Of a stretch of DNA of 41,812 bases, positions 7,672-16,583 are shown piece after piece. The DNA comes from Candidatus Poribacteria bacterium (GTDB taxonomy: Bacteria; Poribacteria; WGA-4E; WGA-3G), in contig JAAXHO010000197.1 in assembly GCA_012270795.1 (NCBI GenBank), positions 1 through 41,812 on the forward strand. The letters are read 5' to 3'. The stretch's first letter is position 1. Each line of letters begins with the position of its first letter. A program made the translations under genes and the position numbers. The notes under the pieces were generated by a model. It searched no databases, had not been told where the DNA came from, and saw only the letters and a program-made list of their open reading frames with translations.

Positions 7672-7693
7672 AAAAACATATAAGGAGAAGGGT

Positions 7694-8947
7694 TTGAAAA
7701 TTCCGAAGGTTTATTATTTACTGATTATTGGCATTCTGGTTCTTGCGTGTGGTAATTCTAAAGTTGTTCATGAACAGGGGCTACCGAAGGCGGCACCTGA
7801 GAACTTAGGACTTTCCACAGAGACACTTGATAAGATAGCACCTGCATTGCAAGAATATGTTGATAAAGGACAACTCCCCGGGTTCTTGACTGTCATTGCA
7901 AAAGATGGAAATATCGTGCATTTTAATCCGCTTGGTATGCGTGATGTTGAAAATCAGAAACCGGTCGAAACTGACACCATATTTCGCATCTATTCAATGT
8001 CAAAACCGATTACCAGTGTTGCTGTAATGATCCTATATCAAGATGGACATTTCAAACTTGACGACCCAGTTGAGAAATTTATTCCTGTCTTTAAGGACAT
8101 GAAGGTTTTCAACAAGGAACAAACAGAAACGCATGATGCAAAGAATAAAATGACCATCAAGCATCTTCTAACGCATACAGCAGGTTTGACTTATGGATGG
8201 GGAAACAATCCCATATCAAAACTATATGGTGAACTGAAGATTTTCAAATCAGACTCCACATTAGCAGAGATGGCAGAGAAGTTGGGGGATATTCCACTTG
8301 TTCACGAACCTGGTAAAAGATGGAATTATGGTGTTGCGACAGATGTTCTTGGATACCTTGTAGAAGTGGTATCCAACATGCCGTTTGAGGAGTTCCTTCA
8401 AACACGCCTCTTTGGACCGCTTGGCATGGTAGACACCGGTTTTTCTGTTCCAAAAGAGAAGGTGGATAGATACGCGGCACTTTATAGACCAAACGATAAG
8501 GGAGGACTTCGTCTTGTTGATAACGCGCCACTTGCTAACGACGAACTCAGTTTTTTCCCATCCGGTGGAGGCGGACTCGTCTCAACCGCAACGGATTATC
8601 TGCGATTTTGTCAGATGCTGCTCAACGGTGGTGAATTGGATGGCGTAAGGATCTTGTCAAAGCAAACAGTGGAACTGATGCGATATCCACACCATCAATA
8701 TAGACAAAATGCTGCTTTTGGACTCGGGTTTAATGTGGTAACAAAAGTTGGTGAAAACAATAAAGGCAGGGGAATAGGGACATACAGTTGGGCAGGTGCT
8801 GCCAGCACTGTTTTCTGGATTGATCCAGAAGAAAAACTTGTTGCTATTTTAATGACCCAACTGCTAAATAATCGATACGGGTTCGCAAGAGAATTCGAGA
8901 AGTTGGCATATCAGGCTATAAGAAATTCAGAAGCAAGTAGTAACTAA
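7694..8947 (+). CDS. Serine hydrolase (beta-lactamase/esterase family), predicted lipoprotein
   Basis: 417 aa from the TTG at 7694, chosen because AAGGAG lies 6 nt upstream and because the product then begins with a short lipoprotein signal: basic start, hydrophobic core and lipobox LVLAC with Cys19. Upstream GTG or ATG starts would bury this signal. The fold is that of class C beta-lactamases and DD-peptidases: S-x-x-K is S101-M-S-K104, followed by HLLTHTAGLTYG, a WNYG motif in the second catalytic position, and a HKTG-like region near the C-terminus that is weak. Likely an envelope esterase or amidase; substrate unknown. A paralogue follows immediately. Confidence 0.85.
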   Translation: MKIPKVYYLLIIGILVLACGNSKVVHEQGLPKAAPENLGLSTETLDKIAPALQEYVDKGQLPGFLTVIAKDGNIVHFNPLGMRDVENQKPVETDTIFRIYSMSKPITSVAVMILYQDGHFKLDDPVEKFIPVFKDMKVFNKEQTETHDAKNKMTIKHLLTHTAGLTYGWGNNPISKLYGELKIFKSDSTLAEMAEKLGDIPLVHEPGKRWNYGVATDVLGYLVEVVSNMPFEEFLQTRLFGPLGMVDTGFSVPKEKVDRYAALYRPNDKGGLRLVDNAPLANDELSFFPSGGGGLVSTATDYLRFCQMLLNGGELDGVRILSKQTVELMRYPHHQYRQNAAFGLGFNVVTKVGENNKGRGIGTYSWAGAASTVFWIDPEEKLVAILMTQLLNNRYGFAREFEKLAYQAIRNSEASSN

Positions 8948-8985
8948 CGGCATTCACTGCAGAAAGAAAAAGGAGAAAAACCACT

Positions 8986-10158
8986 ATGGACTATGGACTA
9001 CCGCGGGCAGAGGCTAAAGAGGTAGGCATGTCTGCAACGCGGTTAAATAGGATTGCTCCCGTCATGCGACGTTGGGTAGATAATGGAAAAATACCTGGTG
9101 TATTGACGATGATAGCCCGAGCTGGCAAACTCATACATTTTGAGAAAATCGGTTTGCAGGATGTCGCAACTGAGAAACCAATTGACTTTGATACCATTTT
9201 CAGAATCTATTCAATGACGAAACCGATTACAAGTGTCGCAATCATGATGCTATATGAGGAAGGACACTTTCAACTGAATTCCCCTGTGGCCGCGTTTATT
9301 CCTGCCTTCAAAGATATGAAGGTATATGCAAATCATGGGGATGCCATTATTGATGCAGAACGGGAGGTGACCTTCAAACATCTCCTCACACATACATCAG
9401 GTCTTATTTATGGTGGGGACTGGGTGCATCCGATCAATGATCGGTATAGGGAAGCAAACTTTTTCAAGGGCGGACTTGAAGATATGGTGAAAGAACTTGG
9501 GAATATTCCACTTTTACATCACCCAGGGGATGCATGGAATTACGGAATGTCTACAGATGTCCTCGGTTATCTTGTTGAAGTAGTATCGGGTATGCCGTTT
9601 GCAGAATTCCTGAAAAAACGGATTTTTGAACCGTTAGGGATGGTAGATACGGATTTTTCAGTACCAGAAGATAAGTCGGATCGATATGCATCTGTATATG
9701 AACCGACAGAAGATGGCGGTATTCAAGAAATTGCGAACCCGCCTGTGTCAAGTGGTCCGTTGAGTTTTTTCCATGCCGGTGGTGCTGGTTTACAGTCAAC
9801 TGCTGCCGATTACCTACGTTTCTGTCAAATGATGTTGCACAAGGGGGAATACAACGGAGAAAGGCTACTCGGACGAAAGACAGTTGAACTGATGACGATG
9901 AACCATATATCCGATGATTGGCAGCCCTTGTGGAGAACGGGATGCGGATTTGGTCTGGGTTTTGCTGTGGTCACTGATGTTGCTGAATCCAATACTCTCG
10001 GTTCTTTAGGCACGTTTAGTTGGGGTGGTCTTGCAAGTACAACATTCTGGATTGATCCTGCGGAGGAATTGGTGGCAATTTTGATGACACAATTAATCGG
10101 TGAAAATCCTTTTCATGCCCAATTTCGAGTGTTAACCTATCAAGCAATAGTTGATTAG
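8986..10158 (+). CDS. Serine hydrolase (beta-lactamase/esterase family), paralogue of the previous gene
   Basis: 390 aa, no signal peptide, so probably cytoplasmic. It shares long stretches with its upstream neighbour: FRIYSMTKPITSVAI with catalytic Ser76 and Lys79, HLLTHTSGL, WNYGMSTDVLGYLVEVVSG, GMVDTDFSVPEDKSDRYA and STTFWIDP. It begins 38 bp after the neighbour with AAAGGAG upstream of the ATG. The pair looks like a tandem duplication with the lipoprotein signal present in only one copy. It could hydrolyse the same kind of substrate in a different compartment; substrate unknown. Confidence 0.85.
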   Translation: MDYGLPRAEAKEVGMSATRLNRIAPVMRRWVDNGKIPGVLTMIARAGKLIHFEKIGLQDVATEKPIDFDTIFRIYSMTKPITSVAIMMLYEEGHFQLNSPVAAFIPAFKDMKVYANHGDAIIDAEREVTFKHLLTHTSGLIYGGDWVHPINDRYREANFFKGGLEDMVKELGNIPLLHHPGDAWNYGMSTDVLGYLVEVVSGMPFAEFLKKRIFEPLGMVDTDFSVPEDKSDRYASVYEPTEDGGIQEIANPPVSSGPLSFFHAGGAGLQSTAADYLRFCQMMLHKGEYNGERLLGRKTVELMTMNHISDDWQPLWRTGCGFGLGFAVVTDVAESNTLGSLGTFSWGGLASTTFWIDPAEELVAILMTQLIGENPFHAQFRVLTYQAIVD

Positions 10159-10203
10159 TTAAAATATCATAATAGTCATTTCCTTTAGGGGCGGTATAGA
10201 TAT

Positions 10204-10815
10204 ATGAACATTGCAGTTATAACTGGTGAACATGGGTTCCGAGAAAAAGATTTTGATGCGGTTTTTCAAAGTATGGTAGGAATCGAATTTGTTCGTGAAG
10301 ATATGGACGACTTTGTAGATGACCCTAAGCAACAAGATTATGATACCGTTGTATTTTACAACTTTCACCGACCATACCCAACAGAACCACAAGCACAAGC
10401 AATTCTGGATCTCTCTGTTCGTGGACAAGGAATTGTCATTTTACATCACGCCATTCTCGCGTATCCAGATTGGGATGTATATTCCGAGATATGTGGAATA
10501 TCTGACCGTGACGACTTTGACTACTTTCCCAAACAGACACTTCAAGTACAAGTTACAGACCCAACTCATCCTATCACTAAAGACTTATCAAATTGGGAAA
10601 TGGTTGACGAAACCTATACGATGAAATCCGCGGGTGAAGATAGCACTGTTTTACTCTCTGTAGATCATCCGAATAGCATGGATGTTATTGGATGGACACG
10701 CGAATATGGAAATTCACGAGTTTTCTGTCTACAGAGTGGACACGATAACAGAACCTATTCTCATCCGAATTTTCATGAAGTGTTACGGCGCGGTATTCTA
10801 TGGTGTGCAAAATAA
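10204..10815 (+). CDS. ThuA-like protein (class I glutamine-amidotransferase-like fold)
   Basis: 203 aa. It starts with NIAVITGEHGFREKDF and has YDTVVFYNFHRP, GQGIVILHHAILAYPDW and the late HDNRTYSHPNFHEVLRRGILW segment typical of ThuA, a family linked to trehalose and other sugar metabolism. The Cys of true glutamine amidotransferases is replaced by the HHAI segment, as usual in ThuA. It follows the hydrolases by 45 bp and has GGGG upstream of the ATG. The TAA stop ends on the first base of the inverted-repeat element at 10815. The enzymatic role of the family is not settled. Confidence 0.8.
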   Translation: MNIAVITGEHGFREKDFDAVFQSMVGIEFVREDMDDFVDDPKQQDYDTVVFYNFHRPYPTEPQAQAILDLSVRGQGIVILHHAILAYPDWDVYSEICGISDRDDFDYFPKQTLQVQVTDPTHPITKDLSNWEMVDETYTMKSAGEDSTVLLSVDHPNSMDVIGWTREYGNSRVFCLQSGHDNRTYSHPNFHEVLRRGILWCAK

Positions 10816-11005
10816 TACCAATTCTAAAAAATAATATCTCATTAAGGAATTCCACTGTTATTGCTGGATGGGGTGCCTCTCTTCGGTAGGAGCGACCTCC
10901 TGGTCGCGACCCGGGGAATGCCAAAAGGCATTCATACCGTTGATTTGGAGGTCGCTCCTACCAGATCTCTCCAACTAATGCGATATTATCAATTAGAAAT
11001 GGTAT
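10815..11005. mobile_element. Small inverted-repeat element with palindromic cargo
   Basis: The left end 10815-10838 and right end 10982-11005 are 24-bp inverted repeats with four mismatches (ATACCAATTCTAA.. and complement). If the ends are CCA...TGG, both are flanked by TA (10816-10817, 11003-11004), as for mariner/IS630-type insertion. The interior carries a 16-bp palindrome pair GGTAGGAGCGACCTCC (10885-10900, 10947-10962) and a GAATGCC palindrome (10917-10934). No ORF. It lies directly after the ThuA stop codon and could act as a transcription barrier. Confidence 0.6.
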
Positions 11006-11025
11006 AACCATTGAGAAAATAAAAG

Positions 11026-12069
11026 ATGAAGTATAATGTGAACACTCAAAAAGAGAAAACAGTGATGCAAACATTCTATTTAGCCAACAAAGCAATCCAT
11101 TCACATGACTATGACGTTTATTCCATAGAGCAAAAAGGGAAAGCAATTGCCAAGATCGTCCCAGAACTTGGAAATAACTGTTATTCGTTTAGAATTGCCG
11201 ATGGTAATACATCGTTAAACATTATAGACGAACCACCGGATCTGGAGACGCTAAAACAACGTCCAACCGCTTACGGTAATCCAATCCTATTTCCTTTTCC
11301 AAACCGAATTCGGGATGGTAAATGGGAATTTGAGGGTAAAACCTATCAATTCGACAAAACACCAGAATCCCCTACGACAATTCACGGATTGCTGTTAAAC
11401 CGACCCTATAAAGTTGACAAACATGAAGCAGATGAAAACGGTGCCGTGTTGGTATGCTCTCTGAATTCTCAAGACTTTCCTGATGTGGTTCGGCAATATC
11501 CTTTTCCGTTTGTTATTAAGATGACATATCTGCTAAAAGACTCAAGTCTGAATATGCATGTAGAAATAGAGAACATAGGCAATGGCAACATGCCTGTAGG
11601 GTTCGGAATTCATCCCTATTTTAATGTCAACCCAACTGGATTAGCTGATGCGTCCAAGGCATTGATAACAGTACCAGCAAACAAATATTGGGAATTGGAC
11701 GATGTTCTTGTTCCAACAGGTGAACGGCATGCTGTCCATGGCATACTTGACCTACGAAGTGGACAACCTTTTGAAAAACTGAAACTTGACCATGTCTTTA
11801 CAGATGCACAATTTGTGGGTGGCGTTAGTCGGTGTCTAATTGAGAATAAGGATATTGGATACGGCATGTTGATGGAATCGGATGCTGTATTTAGAGAACT
11901 TGTGGTGTATACCCCTCCAGAAAGAGAAACCATCTGCTTTGAGCCATATACATGTCCAACAGATGCAATCAATTTAGAGAAGCGAGGTGTTCCTGCAGGG
12001 GTGATTGTGTTACCACCACAAGGGACGTTTACTGCGTCTGTGCGTATAAGTGCTATAATACCGATGTAG
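11026..12069 (+). CDS. Aldose 1-epimerase family protein (mutarotase-like)
   Basis: 347 aa. Family landmarks: NPILFPFPNRIRDGKW, the first catalytic-type His in TIHGLLLNRPY, the GIHPYFNV segment carrying the second His, and CFEPYTCPTDAINL with the Glu. These match galactose-mutarotase-like enzymes that interconvert sugar anomers. The first ATG (11026) has a weak GAGAAAA upstream. The internal ATG at 11065 is a plausible alternative because conserved sequence begins at MQTFYL. It begins 21 bp after the right end of the element at 10815-11005, so its original promoter context may have been altered. It is last in the sugar-related + strand group. Confidence 0.8.
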   Translation: MKYNVNTQKEKTVMQTFYLANKAIHSHDYDVYSIEQKGKAIAKIVPELGNNCYSFRIADGNTSLNIIDEPPDLETLKQRPTAYGNPILFPFPNRIRDGKWEFEGKTYQFDKTPESPTTIHGLLLNRPYKVDKHEADENGAVLVCSLNSQDFPDVVRQYPFPFVIKMTYLLKDSSLNMHVEIENIGNGNMPVGFGIHPYFNVNPTGLADASKALITVPANKYWELDDVLVPTGERHAVHGILDLRSGQPFEKLKLDHVFTDAQFVGGVSRCLIENKDIGYGMLMESDAVFRELVVYTPPERETICFEPYTCPTDAINLEKRGVPAGVIVLPPQGTFTASVRISAIIPM

Positions 12070-12108
12070 CACAAACTAAATGAAGATTAATAAAATATTT
12101 CGGTAATT

Positions 12109-12282
12109 TCTTTAGTCCCGTAGGGACGATATGTTTATAGAAATGTGATAACCAATCTTTCTTTAGTTCCGTAGGAACGGCATATTTATTGTTGATGTGC
12201 TTTGAAACATATCGTCCCTACGGGACTAAAGAGGGTTGTCCGCCGTTTATCTATAAACATATCGTCCCTACGGGACTGAATA
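12109..12282. repeat. Four TCCCGTAGGGACGATATGTTTATAG-type repeats
   Basis: There are two direct copies (from about 12111, and a diverged one from about 12161) and two inverted copies (about 12209-12232 and 12251-12280), each centred on GTCCCGTAGGGAC. Spacing and orientation are irregular. This is a palindromic dispersed repeat array, not a CRISPR. Confidence 0.7.
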
Positions 12283-12356
12283 TGGCTAATCTCCATAATC
12301 ATGCGTATTTAGAGGTGTTTATAATAACATAGATTTTTTCTTAAATTGACGCTTAT

Positions 12357-12421
12357 GGTGCGGTTTCCTAACCAATGCAGAATACGCGTGTGGTATTCTG
12401 CATTGGTTAGGAAACCGCACC
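12357..12421. repeat. Perfect 28-bp inverted repeat (hairpin)
   Basis: The left arm 12357-12384 and right arm 12394-12421 are exactly complementary, with a 9-nt loop (CGCGTGTGG). Such a stem would be very stable in RNA. It lies about 290 bp after the epimerase gene and may limit read-through, though no T-tract follows. Confidence 0.7.
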
Positions 12422-12522
12422 TACCAGGGAGTGTGCACATATTTTTAGATTTCACTATAATATGCTAAAAAATGTAACTTCTTTTTGAAGGTGGCGTTAA
12501 AAAGACATATAGATAACCTTTA

Positions 12523-12630
12523 TACACTTAGAAAACATAATACACTTAGAAAACATAATACACTTAGAAAACATAATACACTTAGAAAACATAATACACT
12601 TAGAAAACATAATACACTTAGAAAACATAG
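12523..12630. repeat. Six tandem copies of an 18-bp unit
   Basis: The unit TACACTTAGAAAACATAA is repeated exactly five times from 12523 to 12612; the sixth copy (12613-12630) differs only at its last base. It ends 33 bp before the ATG of the 69-aa ORF. Each unit contains CATAAT across its junction, which resembles a -10 element, so the array could iterate promoter or regulator sites. Copy number is likely variable between strains. Confidence 0.85.
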
Positions 12631-12663
12631 GGCGGGATAACATTTACTCTTAGGGGGGTACCA

Positions 12664-12873
12664 ATGAAAAAAGAAACTAAACAATATACCGCTGAACACC
12701 AACCTTTAGACGATAAAAAAATCAGTTATTATGAATTAGCGGTGTATTTTGCAGCAGCAAAGGCACAAGAGGAAGAATTTCGGTGGGAAAACTTTATTGA
12801 TAACCTATCTTATATCTGTGATAAATATGCGTCTCATATTCAGGCGAACAACGCCTCTCACTTAGGGTTGTAA
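12664..12873 (+). CDS. Small hypothetical protein (69 aa)
   Basis: A small soluble charged protein with no signal or membrane segment and no family I recognise. The ATG has a strong GGGGGG 6 nt upstream and the ORF ends 46 bp before a terminator, supporting translation. Residues about 15-50 are predicted helical (SYYELAVYFAAAKAQEEEF). It sits directly downstream of the 18-bp tandem array and converges on yvcK. Confidence 0.55.
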   Translation: MKKETKQYTAEHQPLDDKKISYYELAVYFAAAKAQEEEFRWENFIDNLSYICDKYASHIQANNASHLGL

Positions 12874-12918
12874 CTACATAGCGACAATATAAGTGCCTCA
12901 AGTTCTATTTTTATCAAA

Positions 12919-12953
12919 GGGTAGTGTTTTTCGGAACCTACCCTATGTTTTTT
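12919..12953 (+). terminator. Rho-independent terminator between convergent genes
   Basis: GGGTAG (12919-12924) pairs with CTACCC (12938-12943), followed by TATGTTTTTT. It serves the small ORF at 12664-12873 and overlaps the stop codon of the convergent yvcK gene. Confidence 0.55.
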
Positions 12954-14196
12954 CAATCATGACATCCTTCAGTTTTGGATGATTTTTGAAGATATTTACC
13001 AAGCTCATCACTAACTTTTCAGGATCATGACGGATAACATTCATCTGAGCACCACCTAACCAAGTTCCAATCTCCGTAACAACCATGTCTCTGATTAAAT
13101 CTGCTTCAACAACAGTAATGCCTTCATCTTCAAGCCGCTCCTGTTCTCGGTTATAGGAAACCTGAACTTTTGATGCGTCAGCAACCTGCATGGTTTCAGC
13201 AGAGAGCGTTGAAATATCTTTTGCCAGGTCAAGTACCTCCATCAGATGTTCGGTATTTTCAGAAAGTTTCGAAAGCCCTTCTTCAGAGAGGGACCGAATC
13301 CGAGTAAGTTGTGAAACCAATTCATTGCGAACATATCCTTGCATGATTTCTTTCGGAGCGGGTTGATTGTTTACCAAAACGTAGTCTATGGGAATTTTGG
13401 CGTGGTCAAGAATAGCGTTAACATGGTCAGTGACTGCGTAACCATCCGTTTCCCCCGGTTGTGTCATTACATTGCAAACATAGATTTTCAGTGCGTTGGA
13501 GCGTTGAATTGCTTCTACGATACCTTTTACCACGAGATTTGGCATGATGCTGGTGTAGAGACTTCCTGGACCGATGATAATTGCATCAGCATTAACGAGT
13601 GCCTCCTTCGCTGTTTCGTGTGCTTGACATTCATAGTCTTCTGTAGTGACATGATTCGTTTTGCCGTTTTCTCTCGGTTCAAAAAAGACACGTTTGATAG
13701 GTTCCCTATTTTCGCGTATTGAAATGGTTGATTCACCACGGACGATTTCACCATTAGCAAGTTCAGCACAAAGCACAGTATAATCTAAGGTGACAGGGAT
13801 GATTTGTCCGCGTACGGAGAGGAGACGAGATGCAGCTTGAATCGCTCTTGGGAAGTTCCCCTGAATTTCTGTCAGTGCTGTTAACAAGAGATTCCCTATC
13901 GTATGTCCACCGAGATCACCATTGCTGGAAAAACGATATTCAAAAAGCCTGGCAAGTTCTTCAGCATCGGATAGCGTATACAAAAGTCTGCGAATATCGC
14001 CAGGTGGAAGTACATCAAATTCTTCTACAAGACGTCCTGAACTACCGCCATCGTCAGAAACAGTAACGATGGCTGCCAAACTATCCAGATTAATTATCTT
14101 TTCGCTATCTGCTTCAAGATCGGCATAGTACTTTAGTCCGCTGAGTAGTGCGGATAATCCACTTCCACCACCAATACAGGCAATTTTCAAAGACAT
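12943..14196 (-). CDS. yvcK: YvcK/CofD-like protein, UDP-GlcNAc-binding envelope regulator
   Basis: 417 aa from the ATG at 14196, chosen because GGAG lies 6 nt upstream; an in-frame ATG 33 bases earlier has no ribosome site. The N-terminal GGGSGLSALLSGLK loop, the VTVSDDGGSSGRLVEEFDVLPPGD segment, GDLGGHTIGNLLLTAL and AIIIGPGSLYTSIMPNL are diagnostic of YvcK. Family members bind UDP-GlcNAc and support peptidoglycan synthesis and growth on gluconeogenic carbon. It follows the phosphoglucosamine-mutase-type gene by 44 bp on the same strand, which joins a UDP-GlcNAc precursor enzyme with a UDP-GlcNAc-sensing protein. Confidence 0.9.
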   Translation of the reverse strand: MSLKIACIGGGSGLSALLSGLKYYADLEADSEKIINLDSLAAIVTVSDDGGSSGRLVEEFDVLPPGDIRRLLYTLSDAEELARLFEYRFSSNGDLGGHTIGNLLLTALTEIQGNFPRAIQAASRLLSVRGQIIPVTLDYTVLCAELANGEIVRGESTISIRENREPIKRVFFEPRENGKTNHVTTEDYECQAHETAKEALVNADAIIIGPGSLYTSIMPNLVVKGIVEAIQRSNALKIYVCNVMTQPGETDGYAVTDHVNAILDHAKIPIDYVLVNNQPAPKEIMQGYVRNELVSQLTRIRSLSEEGLSKLSENTEHLMEVLDLAKDISTLSAETMQVADASKVQVSYNREQERLEDEGITVVEADLIRDMVVTEIGTWLGGAQMNVIRHDPEKLVMSLVNIFKNHPKLKDVMIEKT

Positions 14197-14240
14197 AATT
14201 TCTCCAAAATTAAGGACAAGTTCTATCACAAAAAACGCAA

Positions 14241-15647
14241 TTAAAGACTTATCTGTTTCATTAACTTTTTCAAACTTTCAAGTGTTTCATTACAAAGAGC
14301 TTCGGCTTGTGATGCTGTAGGTGCTTCACTGAATACGCGAATTACTGGTTCTGTTCCAGATTTACGAATGTTTACCCATCTATCATTCCATACACGTTTG
14401 ATACCATCTGTTAACTCAAGATATGGTTCAGTTCTACTTGCTGTTTTATGTTCTTTCTTATATAAACTTAAGGCATTCTCAATGAGTTGTGTCGCTACTT
14501 TTTGCGATGGTATCTCCAGTTTTTTTCGACACATTTCGTATTTTGGCATTGCATCAACAAGTTCAGACACTGTTTTATTTGATTCCGCAATATATTGCAC
14601 AATCGCTGCGATAGAGGCGATGCCGTCTGTAGTATAGTTAAGAGACGGATAGATAACGCCACCAGTACCTTCACCACCAATGACAGCGTTGACTTCATGC
14701 ATCCTTTCTACCACCCATCCTACACCGACTTTTGTGCGATGTAGTTTTACACCGTGTTTAGCAGCAATATCATCCATCATACGACTTGTTGATACTGTGA
14801 CGACTACATCGCCAATTGTTTTATTTAAAATGAAATCGGCTACAAAAGCGATGGTCCATTCTCCGCTCAGTGGGACACCCTGATCAGTAACAACAACGAC
14901 TCTATCCGCATCGCCATCGTGTGCAAAACCGATATCTGCCTTTGAGACACATACCTCTTCACAAAGTTCTACTATAGCATCCGGTGTCGGTTCTGCGGAA
15001 CGACGAAAATTACCATCCGGGACACAATTAATTTCAATCGCTTCACATCCAAGTTCTTGCAATAGGTCTGAACTGATGACACACCCCGCACCATTACCGC
15101 AATCGAGTGTTACTTTCAATTTGGCATCTCGAATTAAATCTAAATCAATCCAAGGTGTACTGAGAATCTGTTTAAGGTGATGTGTCGTTGCGTTGTCTAA
15201 TTCTTCAAGTGTTCCCAGCTTGTCCCATGGTGCAAGGTCAAAATCTTCCGTTTCATATATCCGAGTCAATTCGTCTCGCTCGGAATGTGTCAGCAGTTTA
15301 CCAGACTCAGCAGCAAATTCTATGCCATTCCATTCAACTGGATTATGACTTGCAGTGACGGTGATACTACCTGCTGCCTTCAGAGACTTTGCCATCATCA
15401 ATACAGTAGGTGTCGGACATAAACCTACGTCTATCACATGGCAACCTGTAGCGAAGAGCCCGGCAAGTACTGCATGCCGTATCATCGGACTGGAGGTGCG
15501 CGAATCTCTCCCTATCACTACAGTTTTACCGCCAACAAAAGTGCCAAATGCAAGCGCGAACCGAGTAATGGTGCTTGCATCAAGTGAGATGCCAACCTGC
15601 CCGCGAACACCTGAAACGCTGATGATGGGGTCTTCTGTTTTTGCCAT
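14241..15647 (-). CDS. glmM: Phosphohexomutase, probably phosphoglucosamine mutase
   Basis: 468 aa from the ATG at 15647 (GAGAGA upstream); a GTG 24 bases earlier (15671) is an alternative start. Landmarks in order: SVSGVRGQVG, GRDSRTSSP, TASHNP with the phosphorylated Ser100, metal loop DGDADR, sugar-binding loop GEGTGG, and phosphate loop RKSGTEPVIRVF. The GEGTGG loop resembles archaeal-type phosphoglucosamine mutases rather than the GEQSGH form of most bacterial GlmM, so phosphomannomutase or phosphoglucomutase activity is possible. The yvcK neighbour favours glucosamine-6-P to glucosamine-1-P conversion. Confidence 0.85.
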   Translation of the reverse strand: MAKTEDPIISVSGVRGQVGISLDASTITRFALAFGTFVGGKTVVIGRDSRTSSPMIRHAVLAGLFATGCHVIDVGLCPTPTVLMMAKSLKAAGSITVTASHNPVEWNGIEFAAESGKLLTHSERDELTRIYETEDFDLAPWDKLGTLEELDNATTHHLKQILSTPWIDLDLIRDAKLKVTLDCGNGAGCVISSDLLQELGCEAIEINCVPDGNFRRSAEPTPDAIVELCEEVCVSKADIGFAHDGDADRVVVVTDQGVPLSGEWTIAFVADFILNKTIGDVVVTVSTSRMMDDIAAKHGVKLHRTKVGVGWVVERMHEVNAVIGGEGTGGVIYPSLNYTTDGIASIAAIVQYIAESNKTVSELVDAMPKYEMCRKKLEIPSQKVATQLIENALSLYKKEHKTASRTEPYLELTDGIKRVWNDRWVNIRKSGTEPVIRVFSEAPTASQAEALCNETLESLKKLMKQISL

Positions 15648-15674
15648 GAATCTCTCAGTATTTGTAGCCACATC

Positions 15675-16487
15675 TTATTGAATTGATGTATACTTATTGG
15701 ATTTAATCATATACCATGTCCACAAAAAACAACATCCGCCTATAGTAAATTGCCAAAAAGCGTTGAGATACCAAGGAGGATACGAGAAATCGTAATCCGT
15801 AATCGGTGTTTTATGATAGAGTAAAGGATTTCTAAAAATATCCAATCCATCAAAGATATTGCACACTGCAATCAGTGGATTTAAATGGAGTACCGGTTGA
15901 ATAATTGGTTGTATATTGTTAATATAACGTCCAAAAGGCGTAAGTAAAAACACATTTCCGATTAAAATACCCGATAAGACATAAGCAAGTTCTACGCCAA
16001 AGATAACGTCCTTTAATAACCTTGCTCCCCACATACCAACGGCACCAGTTGAGAAGCTATAAAATCCTAACACGACCAGCATTTTTAATGCTTTTCCTAT
16101 TGACGCATCAGTAACAAAAACTGCAAGACATGTTGACAGAAACACCCAACATAGCAGCGGAATCTGGCTTATTGCAAGTTTAAAAAAAAGGGATTTTCCA
16201 GAAGAAATTGAGGTGAGTGTTAGCTGCTGCGCGGAAGCAGTAGACTGTGACATACTACTTGCTGCCAAATAGGGGGAGACCAAAAGCACAACAAATACTT
16301 GTGCAAGTGCAAAACATTCCGCAGGTAAACCAAGTTTCGCGTGTGTCAACAAGTGAAAGGCCAACCACTGCAATAAACTTGCAATACCGATACAAACAAC
16401 TATCGTTTTCTTATTGTATTGCTTCGTCTCAATAACAGTATGCATTATTGGTCTCGAAGACGAATGTCGCATCTCTGATTCAACCAT
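15675..16487 (-). CDS. Multi-pass membrane protein, possibly ABC-2 permease-like
   Basis: 270 aa with about six hydrophobic segments: residues about 28-48, 58-78, 105-128, 132-158, 165-188 and 245-263. The loop HLNPLIAVCNIFDGLD before the last helix resembles ABC-2 type permease proteins, but no ATPase gene is next to it. It ends 27 bp before the chosen glmM ATG (3 bp before the alternative GTG), so the three genes to yvcK probably form one operon. The ATG at 16487 follows AGGTGGG, and a TTGATA/TAATAT pair lies just upstream. Function unknown. Confidence 0.6.
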   Translation of the reverse strand: MVESEMRHSSSRPIMHTVIETKQYNKKTIVVCIGIASLLQWLAFHLLTHAKLGLPAECFALAQVFVVLLVSPYLAASSMSQSTASAQQLTLTSISSGKSLFFKLAISQIPLLCWVFLSTCLAVFVTDASIGKALKMLVVLGFYSFSTGAVGMWGARLLKDVIFGVELAYVLSGILIGNVFLLTPFGRYINNIQPIIQPVLHLNPLIAVCNIFDGLDIFRNPLLYHKTPITDYDFSYPPWYLNAFWQFTIGGCCFLWTWYMIKSNKYTSIQ

Positions 16488-16583
16488 ATATTATCCCACC
16501 TAAACCTCTTATCAAGGGAACTTTAAGAAGAAAACTGACATTGTTTAAGGATTTGATATACTATATTTGATATTCATACCCAT

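Larger units (their letters stand above)
12070..12663. other. Repeat-rich intergenic region
   Basis: This gap of about 590 bp contains four copies of a GTCCCGTAGGGAC-containing repeat (12113-12282), a perfect 28-bp hairpin (12357-12421) and six 18-bp tandem repeats (12523-12630). No gene is supported; an ORF on the - strand across the tandem repeats is an artefact of the 18-bp periodicity. Confidence 0.7.

Noticed and set aside
7592-7693. Longer GTG start for the first serine hydrolase
   Set aside because: It would lie inside the inverted repeat at 7577-7671 and hide the lipoprotein signal that begins at the TTG with AAGGAG.
12109-12282. CRISPR array
   Set aside because: The repeats are palindromic, in both orientations, irregularly spaced and without cas genes.
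12520-12702. - strand ORF with repeated CFLSVL
   Set aside because: It is a translation of the 18-bp tandem repeats (a multiple of three) without any start signal.
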